From Planctomycetota bacterium (GTDB taxonomy: Bacteria > Planctomycetota > PUPC01 > JACPCR01), in NCBI GenBank assembly GCA_016179685.1, contig JACPCR010000105.1, forward strand, positions 1 through 38,119: a stretch of 38,119 nucleotides of DNA. The letters are read 5' to 3'. Both the position numbers and the translations under genes were made by a program. Positions within the stretch are counted from its first letter, which is position 1. The number at the start of each line of letters is the position of its first letter. Shown one piece after another: positions 34,859 to 38,119 of this stretch. The notes under the pieces were generated by a model. The model did not search any database. It was not told the origin of the DNA and saw only the letters and a list, made by a program, of their open reading frames with translations.

Positions 34859-35626
34859 TCAACGAGGCGGAGCAATCCTTACCCCAGCTCGTCGAAGTGC
34901 CTGGCGGATGGCCAGGACAATCGCCGGAGCATTGGGGGTGTCAGAATGCACACAGACGGTTTCCGCTTCCACCGAGATGTCGCCGCCTTCAATCGATTCC
35001 ACCACGTGCTCGCGCAGGAGGCGGACCATGCGTTTGCCGATGGCCTTGGGCGTGCCGCCCGCTTCCTCGATTTTCCAATCGAACATTTTCACCTTGCCGT
35101 CGGAATGATAGCCCCGGTCGCCAAAAAACTCGGGGACGACGCGCAGCCCCAGTCGGTCCGCCTCGTGATGAGTCGCCGAATCGCTGATCGTGTAGATCAT
35201 GAGCTGGTCATCATGGTCCAGGGTGGCCTCGACAACGGCTCGGGAAAGGTCAGCGTCTTCAAGGGCCATCATGTAGAGCGCGCCGTGAGGTTTGACGTGA
35301 TGAAGCCGTGCGCCCGCGGCGCGAACGAATGCGTCAAGGGCGCCGATTTGGTAGGTGACGGTGTTCTTGAGATCGGACGGACGAACCTGGATGCGACGCC
35401 GTCCGAACCCGAGAAGATCGGGGAAGCCGACATGGGCGCCGATGGCGACATTCAGGCGTTTTGCCTGCGCTACGGTGGCCCGCATAACGGTCGGGTCGCC
35501 TGCATGGAAGCCGCAGGCGATGTTGGCCGACGAGACGAGCGGCAGCAATTGGTCGTCCGCTCCGTAGCGATAAAGCCCGAAGCTCTCGCCCATGTCGCCG
35601 TTGAGGTCGATGGTGCGGCGAATCAT
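34859..35626 (-). CDS. pxpA: LamB/YcsF family protein (5-oxoprolinase subunit A-like)
   Basis: A 255-residue protein, the usual family length, with the signature IDLNGDMGESFG (residues 6-17), SSANIACGFHAGDP (32-45), GAHVGFPD and VKPHGALYM. Known PxpA works with PxpB and PxpC to open 5-oxoproline to glutamate using ATP; the same family occurs beside lactam and allophanate-type enzymes. PxpB and PxpC are absent in this window, and the gene may act with partners encoded elsewhere. GAGGAGG stands before the ATG at 35626. It is followed by a perfect hairpin. Confidence 0.9.
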   Translation of the reverse strand: MIRRTIDLNGDMGESFGLYRYGADDQLLPLVSSANIACGFHAGDPTVMRATVAQAKRLNVAIGAHVGFPDLLGFGRRRIQVRPSDLKNTVTYQIGALDAFVRAAGARLHHVKPHGALYMMALEDADLSRAVVEATLDHDDQLMIYTISDSATHHEADRLGLRVVPEFFGDRGYHSDGKVKMFDWKIEEAGGTPKAIGKRMVRLLREHVVESIEGGDISVEAETVCVHSDTPNAPAIVLAIRQALRRAGVRIAPPR

Positions 35627-35759
35627 GGTTCGACCTCCTCAAGGGTGAGGCAGAAGCTCAGGCGAAAGATGAGCTCGTTCATGCGGGTCCTCGATAAGGG
35701 AAGCGTCTTCCTACTTCCGTGCCGCGGTAACAGCGAAGCCGCCGTACGCGGCCTCAACA

Positions 35760-35792
35760 GGAATTATTCACGAGAAACTCGTGAATAATTCC
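35760..35792. repeat. Perfect 15-bp A/T-rich hairpin
   Basis: GGAATTATTCACGAG pairs with CTCGTGAATAATTCC around AAA. It has a different apex from the GAAGTGC family and overlaps the stop of the small minus-strand frame at 35764-35987. Confidence 0.75.
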
Positions 35793-35987
35793 GGCCTCTT
35801 GGGTCTTGCAGGCCAGCTAGCCGGGGTTTCTCACAAATCGCAACGGCACGCTCGATATCCTCCTGTGCTGCAATCCGTTGCAATGCAGGCTTCAAGGCCG
35901 CCTTCCTGGCACCTCGATCCAGGTTAGCCCTGAGCAAGAACGGCGCAAGTCGTTCGAGTCGAAGCCCGCAGGGCGTATTTCGAACAC
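35764..35987 (-). pseudogene. Possible 3' gene fragment cut by the group II intron
   Basis: Directly downstream of the intron 3' end on the minus strand a frame of about 74 codons stays open to a TAA inside the hairpin. Its second half (ALKPALQRIAAQEDIERAVA) looks like a natural helical protein C-terminus; I do not recognise the family. The frame on the other side of the intron contains a stop, so the spliced message would not continue it. It may be a relic or chance. The remaining 35627-35759 stretch shows no gene. Confidence 0.25.
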
Positions 35988-36029
35988 GTCGGGGTAGAGT
36001 AGAGGAGGTTCCTCGCCTCCCCCCTCATC

Positions 36030-36062
36030 GAACCGTACTTGCGGATTTGCCGCATACGGCTC
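36030..36062 (-). ncRNA. Group II intron domain V
   Basis: A 33-nt hairpin beginning GAGCCGTATGCGGC and ending AAGTACGGTTC: a 9-bp lower stem (GAGCCGTAT with GTACGGTTC), a two-base bulge and a short capped upper helix, with the AGC catalytic triad in the lower stem. A domain VI helix (GAGGGGGGAGGCGAGG with CCTCC..CTCTACCCC) follows. Confidence 0.85.
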
Positions 36063-36108
36063 TCCTGGAAGCTGTCGTCAGTTGGTTTTCGCTGCACCCG
36101 GTTTCGCA

Positions 36109-37485
36109 TTACAGGTAATGCAGTCCCAGTTCCTTCAGGTGAACATACATCGAGGTGTCTTTAGGGAGTTTGTAGGGGCGTTGGCTTCTTCGCCTCAAGT
36201 GGCGGCCCAAACGCCTCTGCATAAACCAGTTGAGACGCCGGCAAGCTTTGCGTGGATACCCAAAGCTGAAGTAGTTGGCCCACCCCCCGACTTGTCGATT
36301 GACCATCTGGATGACGGTAGGTATGGGAACGCAGTTCATCTCCCGGCTTATCAACTCCCGGAGTTTTCTTCGTTCCTTGGCCACCGCCTTCTTCGATGGC
36401 TCAACGTTCAGGTACCTTCGACCTGTCCCGTATAGGCTTCGGTCGAACCGGAACGTATAGCTCAGGAAGTTCAGGCTTTCTCCATTCGCTTTCAGGGTCA
36501 CCACCTTCGTCTTTTCCCGGTTGACGGACAGACCCAGCCAGCCTTCGAGTTTGCCCTCCATCCAGTCCACCAAGCGTTTGCTCTGGTGCCTTGCCAGGGC
36601 GACAAAGTCGTCCGCATAGCGCACCAGTTTGGCGTTAGCCCAGTGAGCCGGACCGTTGTTCCGATGGAAGACCTTGTCGAACCAGTGGAGATAGATGTTC
36701 GCCAAAAGAGGGGAGATAACTCCTCCCTGCGGCGTTCCCTGCTGGGGATGTGTTTCCACCTTTCTCCCTTTCGAGTCTCGCTCTACCACCGGCGCTTGCA
36801 ACCACATACGGATGAGGTTCAGAACGTTCCCGTCCACCACCCGCATGCGCACACAGGCCATGAGTTTGCCCCATGGTATGGAGTCGAAGTAACCTTTCAG
36901 GTCTGCGTCATACACCTCCCTGTAGCCACCTTGCAGGTGGCGGCGAACTTCTGCCAATGCCTGGTGGGCCGAGCGGCCGGGCCTAAACCCATACGAGCAG
37001 CCCTCAAAGTCCGCTTCAAAGATCGGCTCCAGGATGAGCAGTGCTGCGGTCTGAACCACCCGATCTATAACGTTCGGGATGCCCAGAGGCCGCAGCTTTC
37101 CGTTCTCCTTCTCGATGTAGACCCTCAAAACCGGTCCTGGGCGATAGGTCTTGTTGAGAAGCGAATTCCGAATGTCCTCGATGAGCTCCTTCGGACGCCG
37201 ATCCTCGGGATTCCCCTCGGCTTTCAGGATGTCCTCAATTCGGACCCCATCCACCCCAGGAGCTCCCCCGTTTACACGAACAAGGTCCCACGCCATTGCC
37301 AAGACGTCCCGGTGGTATATCCGGTCGTACATGGCATAGAATCGAAACCTCGGTTCCAGCTTCGCCTTCCGGCCAAGCTTCCGTCTCAGAAGGGCGACTT
37401 TCCGTGGAAGAGGCACTCGCTTCCCTTCAAGGGTCTCAAGAAACTCTTCCATTTCCTCCGTAGTGGGTGCCTTGGGGGCGACCAA
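36109..37485 (-). CDS. ltrA: Group II intron reverse transcriptase/maturase
   Basis: A 458-residue intron-encoded protein. RT blocks in order: NGKLRPLGIPNVIDRVVQ (about residues 128-145), CSYGFRPGRSAHQAL (163-177), DLKGYFDSIP, TPQGGVISPLLANIYL (251-266) and the active-site YADD (290-293). The maturase X domain follows, including NRQVGGWANYFSFG. No C-terminal HNH endonuclease is present, so mobility would rely on nicks or replication forks. The start is TTG at 37485 behind a strong AGGAGGGAG. The protein helps its own intron splice and copies it into new DNA sites. A shortened version of the ribozyme part lies at 1826-2150. Confidence 0.93.
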   Translation of the reverse strand: MVAPKAPTTEEMEEFLETLEGKRVPLPRKVALLRRKLGRKAKLEPRFRFYAMYDRIYHRDVLAMAWDLVRVNGGAPGVDGVRIEDILKAEGNPEDRRPKELIEDIRNSLLNKTYRPGPVLRVYIEKENGKLRPLGIPNVIDRVVQTAALLILEPIFEADFEGCSYGFRPGRSAHQALAEVRRHLQGGYREVYDADLKGYFDSIPWGKLMACVRMRVVDGNVLNLIRMWLQAPVVERDSKGRKVETHPQQGTPQGGVISPLLANIYLHWFDKVFHRNNGPAHWANAKLVRYADDFVALARHQSKRLVDWMEGKLEGWLGLSVNREKTKVVTLKANGESLNFLSYTFRFDRSLYGTGRRYLNVEPSKKAVAKERRKLRELISREMNCVPIPTVIQMVNRQVGGWANYFSFGYPRKACRRLNWFMQRRLGRHLRRRSQRPYKLPKDTSMYVHLKELGLHYL

Positions 37486-37759
37486 GCGGCTCTCCCTCCT
37501 TTAACTTCAGCATGCTTCCAGTGAGGTCCCTTGACTCCACGGGAATTACCCCGCTTCGACGCTACTATGGACCCCTCCGACTGCCAGCCAAGCCCCTGGT
37601 CGGGTTATTCATTCCCCCACCGGGTTGCGGTCACCACCGCACCGGGCTGGCTCTCCCAGGTTCCTGTCCAGTCTTTCGGTAAGCGTCCTCTCCAACCACC
37701 CCGAGAGGCTCAGCAGGTGCTTGCGCTCATTCCTTCCCCGCTGATTCCAGGCTTCACCC

Positions 37760-37765
37760 TTCTCA
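37760..37765 (-). other. Exon binding site 1 of the group II intron
   Basis: On the minus strand this is TGAGAA, complementary to the 5' exon end TTCTCA (IBS1, plus-strand positions 38002-38007). It lies in domain I, about 240 bases into the intron. Confidence 0.65.
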
Positions 37766-38051
37766 GAAGGATGGCCACCTCTATTGGCATAACGAGGCCG
37801 AATCGAGTTCGCTTTCGCTAGGACTCTCACCTTCACCGTCCAGAGGGATTAACCCCCTTCGCCCCGCCTCCATGCGTGGACCGGCCTGCTCCCTTGTGTC
37901 GGTTACCCGACTCAAGGAGACCGCGGTTACATGTCGAACGAGCAATTGACATGGCTAACTCCTTTCAGTTAGCTAGACTGACCAGGCTTAACCTGGCGCA
38001 CTGAGAAATGCGGACTAGATGTCTCTTACGGTCGAAACCGTTACAAATGAG

Positions 38052-38084
38052 CCTGCCTGCGCCGCGCACGGCGCGGCAGGCAGG
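38052..38084. repeat. GCCTGC palindrome beside the intron
   Basis: CCTGCCTGCGCCGCGC pairs with GCGCGGCAGGCAGG (one bulged base) around ACG. It matches the motif of the 16298-16362 repeat and lies 51 bases upstream of the intron 5' end. Confidence 0.7.
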
Positions 38085-38119
38085 TCAAGTTTTCCACTCG
38101 CTGGACAAGGTCTGTATCC

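Larger units (their letters stand above)
35988..38001 (-). mobile_element. Group II intron, apparently full length
   Basis: A 2014-bp intron on the minus strand. The 5' end reads GTGCGCC at 38001 downwards, the bacterial GTGYG consensus. The 3' end follows domain VI as ...CTACCCCGAC at 35988. Domain V is at 36030-36062. Exon binding site 1 in domain I (TGAGAA, plus-strand 37760-37765) is exactly complementary to the last six bases of the 5' exon (TTCTCA, 38002-38007), which fixes the 5' boundary. Domain IV carries the maturase. All parts needed for splicing are visible, so it may be active. It was inserted next to a GCCTGC palindrome. Confidence 0.85.

Overview
The window is GC-rich and densely coding. 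Its gene content is typical of uncultivated bacteria near the PVC/FCB borders (Planctomycetota, Lentisphaerota, Hydrogenedentota, Sumerlaeota and Poribacteria-like lineages): a type I sulfatase, a phytanoyl-CoA-type dioxygenase, three members of the enolase superfamily, a Gfo/Idh/MocA oxidoreductase, a DUF6785/DUF6784-type membrane protein, a von Willebrand membrane protein and a GH42-like hydrolase. I cannot fix the phylum from sequence alone.

Layout. 61-2160: a lipoprotein alpha/beta hydrolase overlaps an enolase-superfamily gene that breaks off after its N-terminal domain. The debris behind it is a degraded group II intron that itself carries a MITE. 2172-8228 (minus): a catabolic redox block made of korA-korB (two-subunit 2-oxoacid:ferredoxin oxidoreductase), then, past a second MITE copy, etfA fused by an ATGA overlap to a membrane Fe-S/CCG-domain oxidoreductase. 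No etfB is present. 8419-16211: a large secreted GH42-like protein (minus) diverges from a plus-strand run of muconate-cycloisomerase-type enolase, sulfatase, third MITE copy and PhyH dioxygenase. 16500-22780: a carbon-nitrogen hydrolase and a polytopic DUF6785-like protein (minus), a beta-propeller/transglutaminase/Fn3 fusion (plus) and a NodB deacetylase (minus). 23117-31847: VWA membrane protein, NAD(P)HX epimerase, DEAD-box helicase, Era, an LDH2-family dehydrogenase and a GlmU-like nucleotidyltransferase. 32171-35626: a glucarate-dehydratase-type enolase and a Gfo/Idh/MocA oxidoreductase, then a PxpA (LamB/YcsF) protein. 35988-38001: a full-length group II intron with its maturase on the minus strand.

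How the genes may work together. The sulfatase, GH42-like protein, acid-sugar enolases, LDH2 and Gfo/Idh/MocA enzymes fit scavenging of sulfated or uronate-containing carbohydrate, and KorAB and the ETF/Fe-S pair fit downstream oxidation. This is inference from families; no single pathway is complete here.

The strongest unexplained signal is not a protein. A family of intergenic hairpins recurs along the whole window. Most have a stem of about 12-22 bp, a 3- or 4-base loop and an apex of the form GAAGTGC-NNNN-GCACTTC. The lower stems differ between copies but stay self-complementary, with changes in both arms. They have no T-tract, several abut or overlap stop codons, and two lie between divergent genes. 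A second dispersed element family (MITE with GTAACT ends, three copies) and a third (GCCTGC palindromes, one inside the era coding sequence) accompany them.
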